A stretch of DNA of 64,000 bases from Prionace glauca (GCA_037974335.1 CM075760.1:18880960-18944959); one strand, 5' to 3'; shown: positions 45,431-57,327, counted from the first letter of the stretch. A program made the numbers and translations. Notes: a model not told the origin generated them from the sequence alone.

Positions 45431-45767
45431 GCTCCAGACGGAATTCAGCAACTTCCATTATAACTGGAAGGTAAATACCAGTATTAAACATGATAAAACC
45501 GACAGTGATCAGAGCCAAATCATAATCGTTTTTAAAAAAAAGTAACAGAGAAAGCATTTAACAGTAAAATTTAACAAACTCACAGATATAACAGGGAGAG
45601 ATTTTCACTTATTGTAGTTTCTGCAATTACAACACTGGATATATTACCCCTTTTAGTATTTCTGACAGATTGTATTATATAAATAGCTGCCTACATTTTA
45701 AATTAGAGCAGAACTAATGGTTCATTAGAGGTGAATATTGAGCGGCAGGACTGAACAGAGTCACTCC

Positions 45768-45846
45768 AGTTTTTGTATGGGTGTGCGTCACTGTGAGATA
45801 CAGTTTGTCACAGTGCTGAGAAAAGTGACATCCTCATACAAAAACC
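45768..45846 (+). other. IGHD1: D1 segment with 12- and 22-bp signals
   Basis: 5' signal: nonamer AGTTTTTGT (45,768-45,776), 12-base spacer, heptamer CACTGTG (45,789-45,795). Coding: AGATACAGTTTGT (45,796-45,808, 13 bases). 3' signal: heptamer CACAGTG (45,809-45,815), 22-base spacer, nonamer ACAAAAACC (45,838-45,846). The mixed 12/22 arrangement is that reported for D1 of shark clusters and allows D1 to join D2. Confidence 0.93.
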
Positions 45847-46158
45847 TCAGAGAAGGATTTCGCTTCATATGTGATCAGTACCACTGTCGAATGCCAAACA
45901 AAGTGAACATTTAACAAAATAATAGGTAGAAGCAGCCTTGCTTTATAACTTAAAATTGTTATAGAACTTCAGATTTATTTTATTTATTTACATGGTGAAT
46001 GCACACAGAAAGTTTTAAGGTTTCTAACCCCTTTTGTCAATATCATGACCAGTAAAAAAATAAATATCTCACTGGCTCACTTTTAAACGGCATGGAAACA
46101 AGCTTTCGAAATTGCAGTAAAATCAAATCTCTGTATTTTACAGCAAACAGCTGGCCGC

Positions 46159-46226
46159 AGTATTTGTCATGCTGTGTCTCACTGTGATAACTGGATGGCA
46201 CAGCAGTTACTGTCAATACAAAAACT
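46159..46226 (+). other. IGHD2: D2 segment with two 12-bp signals
   Basis: 5' signal: nonamer AGTATTTGT (46,159-46,167), 12-base spacer, heptamer CACTGTG (46,180-46,186). Coding: ATAACTGGATGG (46,187-46,198, 12 bases). 3' signal: heptamer CACAGCA (46,199-46,205), 12-base spacer, nonamer ACAAAAACT (46,218-46,226). Its 5' side can join V or D1, and its 3' side joins JH. Confidence 0.93.
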
Positions 46227-46549
46227 CCTCAGCACTGATTGATTGAAGCTGGATCAGTGTCACTTTTAAATTCCAACTTTAATAACAGTACAGTATTATT
46301 TATGTCCAACACTGACCACATGGCAAGGATGAAAATGGAAAATCTTGATAATGACTCAATTAGCAGTTGGTGCTTGCAAGAACATGTTCATGTGTTACTC
46401 TGTGTAACAAAACATTAGGGTCATTTATAAATGGCAAATGGTATCCAGAAATACAACTATAAGTTAATGAACATTAATTGATTTTACTTTTCCTCTGGTT
46501 TGTGAATATTTAAAATAATGGTGATTTTGTCTCTATTTTGTGCAGGGAC

Positions 46550-46588
46550 GGTTATTGTATGACACAGCCCAAGGAATGTGACACTGTG
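46550..46588 (+). other. JH recombination signal, 23-bp spacer
   Basis: Nonamer GGTTATTGT (46,550-46,558), exactly 23 bases of spacer, heptamer CACTGTG (46,582-46,588) directly before the J coding sequence. Confidence 0.95.
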
Positions 46589-46636
46589 ACTACTTCGATT
46601 ACTGGGGTCAAGGAACCATGGTGACGGTGACTACAG
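46589..46636 (+). CDS. IGHJ: Germline JH segment
   Basis: Encodes (D)YFDYWGQGTMVTVTT with the W-G-Q-G motif. It ends at splice donor G|GTAAGA (46,637). The last base G plus CG of Cmu1 makes Ala, so the join to Cmu1 is in frame. Single J for the cluster. The distances V-D1 (337 bases), D1-D2 (312) and D2-J (323) between signals are nearly even, typical of compact shark clusters. Confidence 0.96.
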
Positions 46637-47071
46637 GTAAGAACCATGCACTTATTGAGTAACTGGTTTACATGCGCCTTTGTTTTATATTTCTGTCCGT
46701 ACAAATCGTACATTTGTTTACATAAATGTGAGTTTGGTGGATTCTCGGTTGAGAATTGTTACAATGTTTCCTGTGATTCTGCTGCAAAGGGGTTTTAGAA
46801 TTCCGCTGTTTCTTGACAACAGGTGCTGCTGAGGGATTCAAACTCTAGTTGTTGTGATTTTGTGTTTATCTGTTGAGGTTACTGTGCGGTTGGATAACTT
46901 CAAAAGCAGAACGTCTGTAAAACAATTCAGCGTTTCTGCAATATTTAATCTCGGTGACATCTAGTGGATGCGGGTTGTATCATCTACTGCACAAGTGTTT
47001 GAAATCTAACCCAATATTTTTTTAAAGTTTAAAATTGTCTATATTTATCCAGTGAAAATGTTCCACTCACT
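46637..47071 (+). other. Start of the J-Cmu1 intron
   Basis: AT-rich intron sequence after the JH donor. No repeat or gene seen. An intronic enhancer could lie here, but I cannot identify its motifs. Confidence 0.5.
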
Positions 47072-49650
47072 CACAATGCTGGTGCTGCTATGCAATATTT
47101 TCTGCTTATAGCAAACATTAATTAGTTTCGTGATGGGCGAAGTGGATGGAATTTATATTAAACATTTCTGTCAATATTATATTTGATTCTGTTGAAAGTG
47201 TGCTGCTTCTGCCTGAAGCGGGGTTCTTTCTCACAATTTTGTGTGTTTTCTTCGGGTAAGGAGATTGTGCATCTGGGTGATTTTAAATACGTAAAATTTG
47301 TGATTTAATTTGGTGTTTCTGCATTGTTTGAACTCAGTGACACTGAGCTGTTACACGCTTTGTGTGCGAACAGTCTGCAGGTTCGCAACTGCTTGACGCA
47401 AATCTGCAAGCAGAAATCAGACAGGCTTTATTGTATTTTTATGTTTTAAATCTTAGGTGATGACGGTTTACACCATTTGTTCAGAACATAGTTTGTCACT
47501 GCATTCACAATTTGGGTTCCCTGCAATGTTTAACCTCGGAGGCATTTGATGGCTGAAACTTTTACCATCCAAATGTTTAAATGTGTTTGAAATATGGCCC
47601 AAAATGAATAAGATGTGATAAAGTTGTTACACTAATTTCTTGGGCATATTCCACCTCTTCGCAGTGTCATTGCTATTATTCCAGTTTTCTGTTTAGCTTA
47701 GTAATTGGTTAAGAGCTAGTTTGCTAGATTCATATTGAGATTTATTTTTGCAATGTTACATTTGATTCTGTTGAATGAATAATTGAGCTGCTTTTCCGTG
47801 AAACGGATTCATTCCCTCATTGGTGTGTTTTGTTGTGTTTCAGCTGAGTAGATTCTGTTGTTTGGTCCCTATGAATGTTTAAAATTTGTGAAATGGTTTG
47901 ACTTTGTGGCATTATTTCTGCGTTGTTTAAAATCGGTGTCATTGAGAGCTTAGATGTTTTCTGGTTGAATCCAAACAATCTTTGAGTTTGAAAATCCTTG
48001 CAGGGAGAAAACAAACAGGCTTGGAAAAACAAAACTAAAAGGTATCACGGTTTTTTTTTAATATAAATTTTAGCTAACGCTGACAAATTCAAGTAAATCA
48101 TGACTTTTCACGCTCATTCGGACACTCGGTCGTTGATGCAATCACGAACTACTCATTAACAAGGTTAATAGTAAAATTAATGTAAATTACACAGTTATTA
48201 ATCGGTAATATAACTCCACATTCACCTAAGATTAGTTTATATTAATAATTTAGCAATAATCCCCTTTAATAGCTCTGTTCTTTTCACACAATTAACATGA
48301 CCAGAACATTTTCCAGACTGGAAATATTTTGTGACAATTCCAGAAGCTATTTCAATGACAATCACAATGCTGGTGCTGCTATGCAATATTTTCTGGTTAT
48401 TGGAAACATTAATTACTTTGGTGATGGGTGAATTGGCTGGAATTTATATTAAGCTTTTCTGTAAATGTTATATTTGATTCTGTTGAGAGTGTTTGTAGAA
48501 TTGTGCTGTTTCTGCATGAAGCGGGGTTCAGTCTCTCAGTGATGCGTTTTTTTTTCTGGTGAGGAGATTATATATCTGGGTGATTTAAATGCGTAAAATT
48601 TGTGAATTATTTTGGTGTTTCTGCATTTTTTAAACTTAGTGACACTGAGCTGTTGCACGCTTTGTGATTGAACACCAACATTCTGCTGGTTTGCAACTGC
48701 TTGATACATGGCTGCAGGGAGAAATCAGGCAAACTTTATTGCATTTGTATTTTTAAAATCATATTTGATAACAGTTTACGCCACAGGTCAGAACATGGTT
48801 TGTCACTGCATTCACAATTTGTTTAATCTCGATGGCATTTGATGGCTGGAACTTTTATCATCCAAATGTTTAAATATGTTTGAAATGTGACCCAATATAA
48901 ATAAAATGTGATAAAGTTGTTATACTAATTTGTTGGATATATTCCACGTCCTCGCAATGCTATTGCTATTATTCCAGATTTTTGTTTAGTTTAATAATTG
49001 ATTAAGAGCTGGTTTGCTCGATTCGATATTGAGTTTTCTTTTGCGATGTTACATTTGATTCTGTTGAATGAATAATTGAGCAGTTTTTCTGTGAAACGGA
49101 TTCATTCCCCCATTGATCTGTTTTGTTGTATTTCTGCTGAGGAGATTCTGTGGTGCAGTCAGTGTGACTGTTTAAAATTTGTGAAATGGTTTGGCTTTGT
49201 GGCATTATTACTGCGTTGCTTAAATAGTGTTTTAACGGTGCCGTTGAGAGCTTAGATGTTTTCTGGTTGACCGCAAACAATCTTTGAGTTTGAAAATCCT
49301 TGTAGGGAGAAAACAAACAGGTTTGAAAAAAAACTAAAAGATATCACAGCATTTTTATAAATTTTAACTAACGTTAACAAATTCAAGTAATCATGACTTA
49401 CAACGCTCATTCGGACACTAAGTCTTTGCTGCAATCACAAACTTTTCATGAACCAGTTTTATAGTAAAAATATTATACGTCAAACAATTTTTAATCAGTA
49501 ATATAATTCCCGATTCACCTAAGATTACTTTATATTAACAATTTGGCAGCAATCCCCTTTAATAGTTCTGTTGTGTTTTTCACACAATTAACATGACAAG
49601 AAAATTTTCCAGTCTGGAAATGCTTTGTGACAATTCCAGAAGCTATTTCA
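47072..49650. repeat. 1.29-kb tandem duplication in the J-C intron
   Basis: 47,072-48,361 and 48,362-49,650 are direct repeats that start at ATGCTGGTGCTGCTATGCAA and end at TTCCAGAAGCTATTTCAATG. They match along their length with scattered substitutions and small gaps. AT-rich and non-coding. Confidence 0.9.
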
Positions 49651-50831
49651 ATGATAACATGCTGTTTTCACAGCAGCGCTCAGTTGAAGAAGATACTTTG
49701 CATTAATCGCCATATCCCAGATTAAGTTCGCATTCACTGGAATGCGAGTTTTGCCGAATAAAACGTTGCTTTTTTGGCACTTTTTGTATCGGATTATTAC
49801 GTTTTTTTCTATGCAGTTGCAGCCAGATTATTCCTTCCAAGTATTTTTTTTTTCTTTTAAATTAGATGGCGAGATAATTAATTCCTAATCTCATCTCAAA
49901 ATTTGTGAAATGGTTTGGTGTTTCTTAATTGTTTTTGCATTGTTTCAACTCAGTGATACTGAGCGGTTCTGGCTAAACGAAATAAAAACTGCGTCTGGAT
50001 ATTCTTTTAGGGATAAAGGAAAAAAGGTTTCGGAATATATATATATGTATATAATATATATATTGTGTATGTATATAATATATATTACATATATTCCTAA
50101 ACCTTTTTTCCTTTTTACATATATATCTATATACATATAATATATATATATATACTACATATGTATATAATATATATTATGTATGTATATATTATATACA
50201 AGAGCATTTTATTCATGTTAACTGATGCTGACATATTAAAATAAATCATGAATTACATCTCTGTTAGGGACATTACAATACCCTGAGTCTGTTGTATTTG
50301 ATGTGCTCATTTTTCAGGAAAAAAATGCATTTTTGCCTAGTTTTCGGGTTTGAAACAGACAGGGAGAACTAGTTAAAAGGCAAAGGCAGTTTTACAATGA
50401 ACATCAGGTTAATTTAAATTCTTTACTTTTTTGTTGTTGTAATTTGACCTTTGATCAATTAGAACCAAACAGTTTGTCTAAATTTGGCAGAGTGAACAGA
50501 ATGTTCTGACAGTTGGAAATCGCTGACACTCAAGCAAAATTGTTCACATGATTGTTTTGGAGTTGTACTAAATTGCCAACAAAAACTGGCTCGAGATTGA
50601 CAAATAAATGCTTGAAATTCAAAAATATTAATTTATATAAAAATGTCATGATATTATAAAAGTAACATTATCTCTGCACTTAATAATAACATCATTTCTC
50701 ACATTACTGCTGGACTCAGGATAGAATTAGAGAAAGAATAAATGACAGACTCAATTCTTCTATTCTATCTGAACTTTATGTTAAATTCTCATTAAATATA
50801 ATCATGAAGAAAAGCTCTGGGCTTTTATTCT
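49651..50831. other. Intron, with TA microsatellite
   Basis: 50,036-50,200 is a TATATG/TATATA run. 49,880-50,000 repeats part of the preceding duplication unit (GTTTGGTGTTTCT, AACTCAGTGATACTGAGC), suggesting a third partial unit. No gene. Confidence 0.6.
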
Positions 50832-51129
50832 GTAAAAAGTCTGACAACACCAGGTTTTAGTCCAACCGATTTATTTGATAATATTCTCACAAGCTTTCGA
50901 GGGGGCTGCCTCTTTGTCAAGTGAATGGAGAGTTCTGGCCTCAGACAGACAGAGCATACAAAGCACAGACAGTTGTTGATGTCAGCAACTGTCTGTGCTT
51001 TGTATGCTCTGTCTGTCTGAGGCCAGAACTCTCCATTCACTTGACAAAGAGGCAGCCCCCTCGAAAGCTTGTGAGAATATTATCAAATAAATCGGTTGGA
51101 CTAAAACCTGGTGTTGTCAGACTTTTTAC
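50832..51129. repeat. Perfect palindrome, 144-bp arms, 10-bp loop
   Basis: 50,832-50,975 and 50,986-51,129 are exact reverse complements over 144 bases around a TTGATGTCAG loop. Each arm is the Penelope-type terminal sequence also seen at 4,191-4,360. The right side continues into the rest of the terminal sequence to about 51,170 (CCAACGCCGGCATACCCACA). Confidence 0.97.
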
Positions 51130-51170
51130 TGTGTTTACGCCAGTCCAACGCCGGCATACCCACATCATGA

Positions 51171-52239
51171 CTTTTATTCTGTAACATGTTTTAATGTTAC
51201 AGGGGATTTGAATCAATTATCCTCTTTGTGTTTGGACTGTTTAATTCAGATCTTTCTTAATTAAACAATGTGTTCAGTAATTAAGTTATATGGAGGCTCT
51301 AAATTACTAAATCTAGGAAGCAGTATTATTGATTTCAAAGTGCCAGGCCGTTACAGTCTGTACAAACTCATGTATTTATAGGACGTTTCGAGCTTATAAT
51401 GAGACAATGTAGTAAAAGTGAAATATTGCGATGTGATCAGATGTAAATAAATGAATGACAGATGTCTGAATGTTTCCATGCAGTAATTTGTAATTATTGT
51501 TTATCATTGTCCAAGATTTCATTGTAACTTAATTATTTAACAATGTTGGGGCAGAAGCACGTTTGAATGATTGAAGACTCAGTTTATTACACAGTACAAA
51601 TCAGCTGACAGGAGAACTAACTGGCAATTTACAGTAAATTAAAATATGATATTGGCGCAGATTAATTTAAAACAAAATACCTTAAATATTGCACTGCTGT
51701 GCAAAATGCAATCCGTCTTAGAGGGTATTTAATCGTATCAAAAATGAATTCAGAATCAAAACATTCCTTTAATCAGCTATACTCACTTCAATAAAGTGTT
51801 TTGTCTTGATCATGTTGTTAATTACATTAATTAAGAAATTAGATCAAATCAGGCAGTGATTTTCAATGTAAATCTTTCTTGGTTTGTTTACTTCTTATTG
51901 TGTCACTGCGTCTCTGTAGTGACACTGGACTGTTATTATGTCACTGCACCTCTGTTCGTGATATCGAAATGTCCTGAATATGATGTTCTTGATTGCTCAT
52001 TTTCAATGAAATTACATTTTACATAGTTTTCGAGATTTGAGATAGATAAAGAATTAAAAATCGAGAAGAGTTCTGAAATGAATATAGTTTAATTTAAAAT
52101 AAGCTATTGATGTTTCTACTGTAAGTTGGCCATTGATCAATTAGAATCCAACAGTTTGAATGAAACTGACAGATTGAACAGATCTTTCTGCTGGGCACTC
52201 GACTGTTGCACCGTTCGTGTCTGTTCTGTTTCTGTGCGC
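51171..52239. other. Unassigned J-C intron sequence
   Basis: AT-rich, no repeat recognised. Confidence 0.4.
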
Positions 52240-52613
52240 ATGGTCACACACACAGACCCCCACACATTGTCTCGTACACACATACACACACACACACTCA
52301 CAAATGCAGTCTCACACTCTTGCGCACGCACTCTCTCTTCAACACTCTGTCACAATCTATTGTCTCACATTTATTCACACGCACTCTCTTACAATTCCTT
52401 TTGCACATGCATCTCTCTCACTCTCTCTCTTTCACACGGACGCATACATTTCTATCTCACTTGCACACACTATCTCGCACCTGTACATTCCTGCTCTCAC
52501 ACACTAGCTCGCTCACAAACAGTCTTCACAAACATAGACCCATGCACACACTCGAACACACACTCTTACACACAGCCAGTCTCTCGCATAAGCCCAGACT
52601 CTCACACACATTT

Positions 52614-52650
<37 letters not shown>

Positions 52651-52895
52651 GACTCAAACACATTCCTTCTATCACCCACACACATTCCACACATCTTTCT
52701 CACTCACACGCAATCCCATGCAAACTTTCACAGATTATTTTGCTTTTCAATAGGCACACTGCCCCCTCTTGCAAACGCAGCCTACTGTCTTGCACACGTG
52801 CAAACGCAGTCTATCACACATAGGCACCTCACACACACACATTCATCCTCTCTCGCTCTATCACACACACACACACACACACATAGATAAACATT
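52240..52895. repeat. Imperfect CTCACACA/TCTC microsatellite
   Basis: Runs of CACACA, TCTCTCTC and CTCACAC fill the stretch. The 254-residue open frame across it is S/H/T/L low complexity and not a gene. Confidence 0.95.
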
Positions 52896-52944
52896 CTCTT
52901 GCACACTTTCCATCTCAGGTACGTCAGAGTGACTGTCCTTGACT

Positions 52945-53135
52945 TCATAGAATAGAATTATAGGATCCTACAGTGCAGATGGAGGCCATTCAGCCCATCG
53001 AGTCTGCATCAACACCAATCCCACCAAAGCCCAATCCCCATTACCACATATAATTATCCTAGCTAGCCCCCCTGCAACTAAGGGACAATTTAGCACGGCC
53101 AATCCATCGAACATGCACAACTTTGGATTGTGGAA
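52945..53135 (-). repeat. Degraded tRNA-headed SINE
   Basis: CTACAGTGCAGATGGAGGCC, CAGCCCATCGAGTCTGCATC and GGGACAATTTAGCACGGCCA in minus orientation. Confidence 0.75.
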
Positions 53136-53644
53136 GAACCAGGGGCAGTTGATCAAGGAGCTCGAGTAAAACTTAAGGAAATGAGTTTTGTCGGGAAATT
53201 CTTCTCTGTTTGGAGTCATATTTAGCACAAAGCAAGATGGTGATGGTTGCTGGAGGTCAAACATCTAAGTTGAGAAATCACTGCAGGAGTTCGGCAGGGG
53301 ATTGTTCTGGGACCAACAATCTTCTATTGCTTCATCAATGACACATTCCATCCAACATGAGGTCAGAAGTAGGGATTTCCATGTGTTACACCGGACACAA
53401 AGACACAATCAATAAGAAGGGATCTGGCTGAGACTAAGTCCGCCTGGCTCCCCAATACTGGTGTAAACTTGGTGTTTGATTCATGTGTGACCCTAGTTTT
53501 GCTGGAAGCTTCCGTTCCAGCTCCCTCAGTCTGTCTATTTGTTCACTGATCCGTGTTTCTGAAAGAAAGGCCCCGACATTAAAGCAGCTGCCCGGTGATC
53601 TACACTGATTCCTGACTTTACACAGCCCTGTTACTGAAAGCTGA
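53136..53644. other. LINE trace and unassigned intron
   Basis: 53,290-53,350 (GAGTTCGGCAGGGGATTGTTC) resembles the V-P-Q-G region of a degraded LINE. The rest is unassigned. Confidence 0.35.
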
Positions 53645-55315
53645 TCAATGGAGAGAATCGGGAAAAGATCGATGGAGAGGGAGAGGAGGAGGTGGCTCAC
53701 TGACTCTCTCACCCTCAATCTCTCATCCTCACTCAAAGAACTTCACTCACTCACCCTCAATCTCTCATCCTCACTCAAAGAACTTCACTCACTCACCCTC
53801 ACTTACCCACCTTCCCTCACTGACACACTCTCACTCACTCACCCTCATTCACTCACCCTCAATCTCTCATCCTCACTCAAAGAACTTCACTCACTCACCC
53901 TCACTTAATCACCTTCCCTCACTGACACACACTCTCTCACTCACTCACCCTCATATGTAGAGAATTGGGAAAAGATCGATGGAGAGGGAGAGGAGGAAGT
54001 GGCTTATTGACTCTCTCACCCTCACCCTCACTCACTCACTCACCCTTAATCTCTCATCCTCACTCAAATAACTTCACTCACTCACCTTATCTTACCTACC
54101 TTCCCTTGGAGACACACTTTCTCTCTCACTCTCCCTCATTCACTCACCTTCACTCACTCAACCACAGTCACCCCCACTCACTCACCCTCATTCACTCTCC
54201 CTCACTCACTCATTCTCATTCACGCATATTCTCTCACACTCACTCACTCAACCTTGCTCACTCATCCACCCTCACGCACTCGCCCTCACGCACTCAACCG
54301 CACGCACTCAACCTCACGCACTCACTGATCCTGATTCACCCTGCGTCACTCACCCTCACACACTCACTCACTCATTCGCTCACTCACTCTCACCCATTCT
54401 CACTCACAAGCTCTCACCCTCATTCAACCTCACTCGTTCACTCAAACACACGTCCTGACTCACTCATCCTCATACACTCACTCACTCATAATCACTCACT
54501 CATACTCGCTCATTCACTCTCACCCATCCTCACACTCACCCACAAGCTCTCACACACCCTCATTCAACCTCACTCATTCACTCAAACACACGCCCTGACT
54601 CACGTATCCTCACACCCTCACTGACTCAGTCACATTCGCTCATTCACCTCCATTCACTCACTGTCACACCCTTAGTCATGCACCCACATTCACTCACCCT
54701 CTCGCACCCTCAATCACGCGCCTTCATTAAATCACTGTCACTGAGCCACCCACACTCATACACCATCACTCACTCAACCTCACTCACGAAACCTCACTCA
54801 CTGACTTCGACCCTCAGTCAGTCACCAACATTCATACTCACCTTCATTCATTCATCCCAAAAATCCACCCTCACTGACCCAGTCTTACTCAGTCTCACTC
54901 ACCCTCAATAACACACCCTGACTCACTCACAGTCACCCTCACTTACTCAGTTACATTCACTCCCTCACCCTCACTCACTCAATCTCACTCACTTTCACTT
55001 ACCCACCTCCACTAACCTTCACACATGCTCACTCACTCTCCCTCATTCTTTCAATCTTGCTTACCTACACTCATCCAGCCACCTTCACTCACATTCAGCC
55101 TCCTTCAGTCCTACCCTCTCTCACACAGTCACTTACTCACGCTCTCTTACCCTCACCCACACTTGCTCACCCTCAATCACTCATCGTCACTCAAAGGACA
55201 TCGCTCACTCACACTCACTTACCTACCTTCCGTCACACATACACCATCACTCATCCACTCTCACTCATTTACTCACCGTCACACACTCACATTCTCTCAC
55301 TCACACTCACTAAAT
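53645..55315. repeat. CTCA-type satellite in the J-C intron
   Basis: Variants of CACTCACTCACCCTCA fill 1.6 kb, and the plus strand has very little G. A higher-order unit of about 314 bases is visible: GGGAAAAGATCGATGGAGAG occurs near 53,657 and again near 53,970, each followed by CTCTCACCCTCA. Long S/L/T/H open frames are artefacts. Confidence 0.95.
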
Positions 55316-55380
55316 CTGTGTGGCGAAGGTCTGCAACGAGAGAGAAGAAAGATCTCAAGCAGCAGGTTGGTGTTTAAATG

Positions 55381-56100
55381 TGTGAGCTGCCCTGGGAATG
55401 CAGAGAGCTGAAGGGAATCGCTGGGGGCTCGGGTCAGACAATGACAAAGAGTCAGGTGAGAACAGGAGGCGAGGGAAAGGGCAGAGAGCCGGGGTGGGGG
55501 TGGGCTGAGAGCCAGGGGAAACAGCAGAGAGCTGGGGAAAGGGCAGAGAGGCGGGGGAAAGTGCACGCAGCCGGGGAACAGGGCGGAAAGCACGGGGAAA
55601 GGGCAGAGAGAGTGGAGAAAGGACAGGGAGCAGGGGGAAAGGGCAGAGAGACCAGTGAAAGGGGGGAGAGCCGAAAGAAAGGGCAGAGAGATGGGGGAAA
55701 GGGCAGAAAGACCAGGGAAAGGAGCGAGAATCAGGAGAAAGGCAGGAAGGCACGAACAATGGCAGGGAGGCAGGAGAAAGGCCAGAGAGCCGAGGAAAAG
55801 GGCAGAAAGAGCAGGGGAAAGGGCAGGAGAGTCAGGGGGAAAGGTCAGAGAGCTGGGGGAAAGAAGAAAGAGGGTAGGGACCAGGGACAGAGGGCAGAGA
55901 GCTGACGGAACGTGTAAGGGGCTGAGGGAAAGAGCAGGGAGCTGGGGGAGAAGGCACAGAGCTGGAGGGAAGTGTAGAGAGCCAGGTGGAAATACCGGGA
56001 GCTGGATAAAAGGGGAAAAGAGCCACCGCGAAAGGCAGAGAGCCACGGGAAAGGGCAAAGAGCTGGGGAAATGAGCAGAGAGCGGGTGATGGATGGCGGA
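55381..56100 (+). repeat. G-rich AGCT-bearing repeat, switch-region-like
   Basis: Units of about 20-21 bases built on GGGAAAGGGCAGAGAG, many with AGCTGGGG. The plus (coding) strand is almost purely purine. Nine AGCT tetramers occur in 55,381-56,100 and two more by 56,150, with many G3-G5 runs. The location is upstream of Cmu1 in the J-C intron. The long open frames on either strand are low-complexity artefacts. Confidence 0.9.
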
Positions 56101-57027
56101 GTGAGGAGGTTCAGAATAGAGCTAGCACCACAATCAGCTCATCTGTAATCTCAGTGAATGATAGAGGAAACTTCAAGTCCCGAATGGCCAAATCTTACTA
56201 TTAATGTATGATCCTTCAATTAGTCAATGTTGCATTTATTTGAATTTATAATCACATTTAGAGTTTCCTGATCCTTCAGTACAGTCACAATCTCCGTTTT
56301 GTGGATTGAGAGGCAGTAAGTTGGAGAGAGGAAGGGGCTTCAATCAGTTTGAACCCAGGCAATTTCCAAAACTAGTGTGGAGATGCCGGAGTGAGGTTGT
56401 TGTGGGCACAGTAAGGATCTCACTGCACCAGGTTAAAGTCCAACAGGTTTATTTGGAATGACAAGCCGTTGGAGCTCCCTCATCAGGTGAGAGGATGATA
56501 TGAACGAAGAGACAACTTCTTCATCACAAAGTTTGTTGTTTGAGAAATAAATGGTTACCGCAATAATGGAGACAATCTTTGCTCTTCTCTGTTAATCTCA
56601 TGAATGACATGTCATTTTGAGACTAACAGAATGTGTTCTTTTTCCTTGCTAATTTGATAGAAGTGGAGAAAGGGATATGAGTTTCTGCAGAGATGACAAT
56701 TCCCAAATGATAGAAGTAACATAATCTCAAAGGTGGATGTATGTTTTAATCAGGAAGTGTTAGGAAAGTCCATAATTTTAATCAATGTTTGAGATAGAAA
56801 CATAGAAAATAGAAGCCGGAGTAGACCATTCGGCCCATTGAGCCGACTCCGCCATTCACTTTGGTCAGAGCTCATCAATATCCTGATCATATCTACTATC
56901 CATATCCCTTCATCCCTTCAACACCAAAAGCTATATCTAATACAGAAACATATTTGTAACAATATGTTTGATGACTTAATAAACGCAAATAAGAGTCTAA
57001 CTTGTTCAATTGGCTATTCTTTCCCAG
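56101..57027. other. Intron before Cmu1, with repeat pieces
   Basis: 56,379-56,490 is a Penelope-type terminal fragment (GTGTGGAGATGCCGGAGTG, CACCAGGTTAAAGTCCAACA). 56,793-56,935 is a LINE 3' end in minus orientation (CCATTCGGCCCATTGAGCCG). A CTATTCTTTCCCAG acceptor tract precedes Cmu1. Confidence 0.65.
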
Positions 57028-57327
57028 CGACACCGTCTCCGCCCACTCTCTACGGCCTGGTCTCCTCCTGTCAGCAGCAGAACTCCGGCGGCTCCATCAC
57101 TTACGGCTGTTTGGCGATGGATTACCTTCCAGATGTCTCCAAAGTGACCTGGAAGAAAAATGGGCAAACGGTCCCCAGTGGGTTTAAGACTTACCCATCA
57201 GTGCGAAACACGAAAGGAACCTACACCCTGAGCAGCCAGTTAACCATCAGCGACTCAGCGGGAGAATGTCCCAGAATTGACTGTGAGGTTCAACACAGCA
57301 GCTCAGTCAAGAGCGTTGAAATACCAT
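57028..57327 (+). CDS. IGHM: IgM constant domain Cmu1 exon
   Basis: A 300-base exon between acceptor TTCTTTCCCAG and donor CCAT|GTAAGT. It encodes [20 protein letters not shown], a first domain Cys in [10 protein letters not shown], Trp in VTWKKNG and a second Cys in DCEVQHSS. The early Cys in LVSSC is the likely light-chain bridge. An extra Cys in GECPRIDC is also present. Phase 1 at both ends, as expected for Ig domains. Joins JH upstream and Cmu2 after a 209-base intron. Confidence 0.95.

Noticed and set aside
45381-45545. V exon reading through past C-A-R-W as extra coding sequence
   Set aside because: The continuation is the recombination signal and spacer, so the open frame is accidental.
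52126-55411. Open frames of up to 254 residues rich in Ser, Leu, His and Thr
   Set aside because: They arise from CTCA/CACA repeats that lack stops by composition.
55297-56074. Open frames of 253, 175 and 139 residues over the G-rich block
   Set aside because: Overlapping low-complexity frames on both strands of a 20-bp purine repeat; this lies in an intron.
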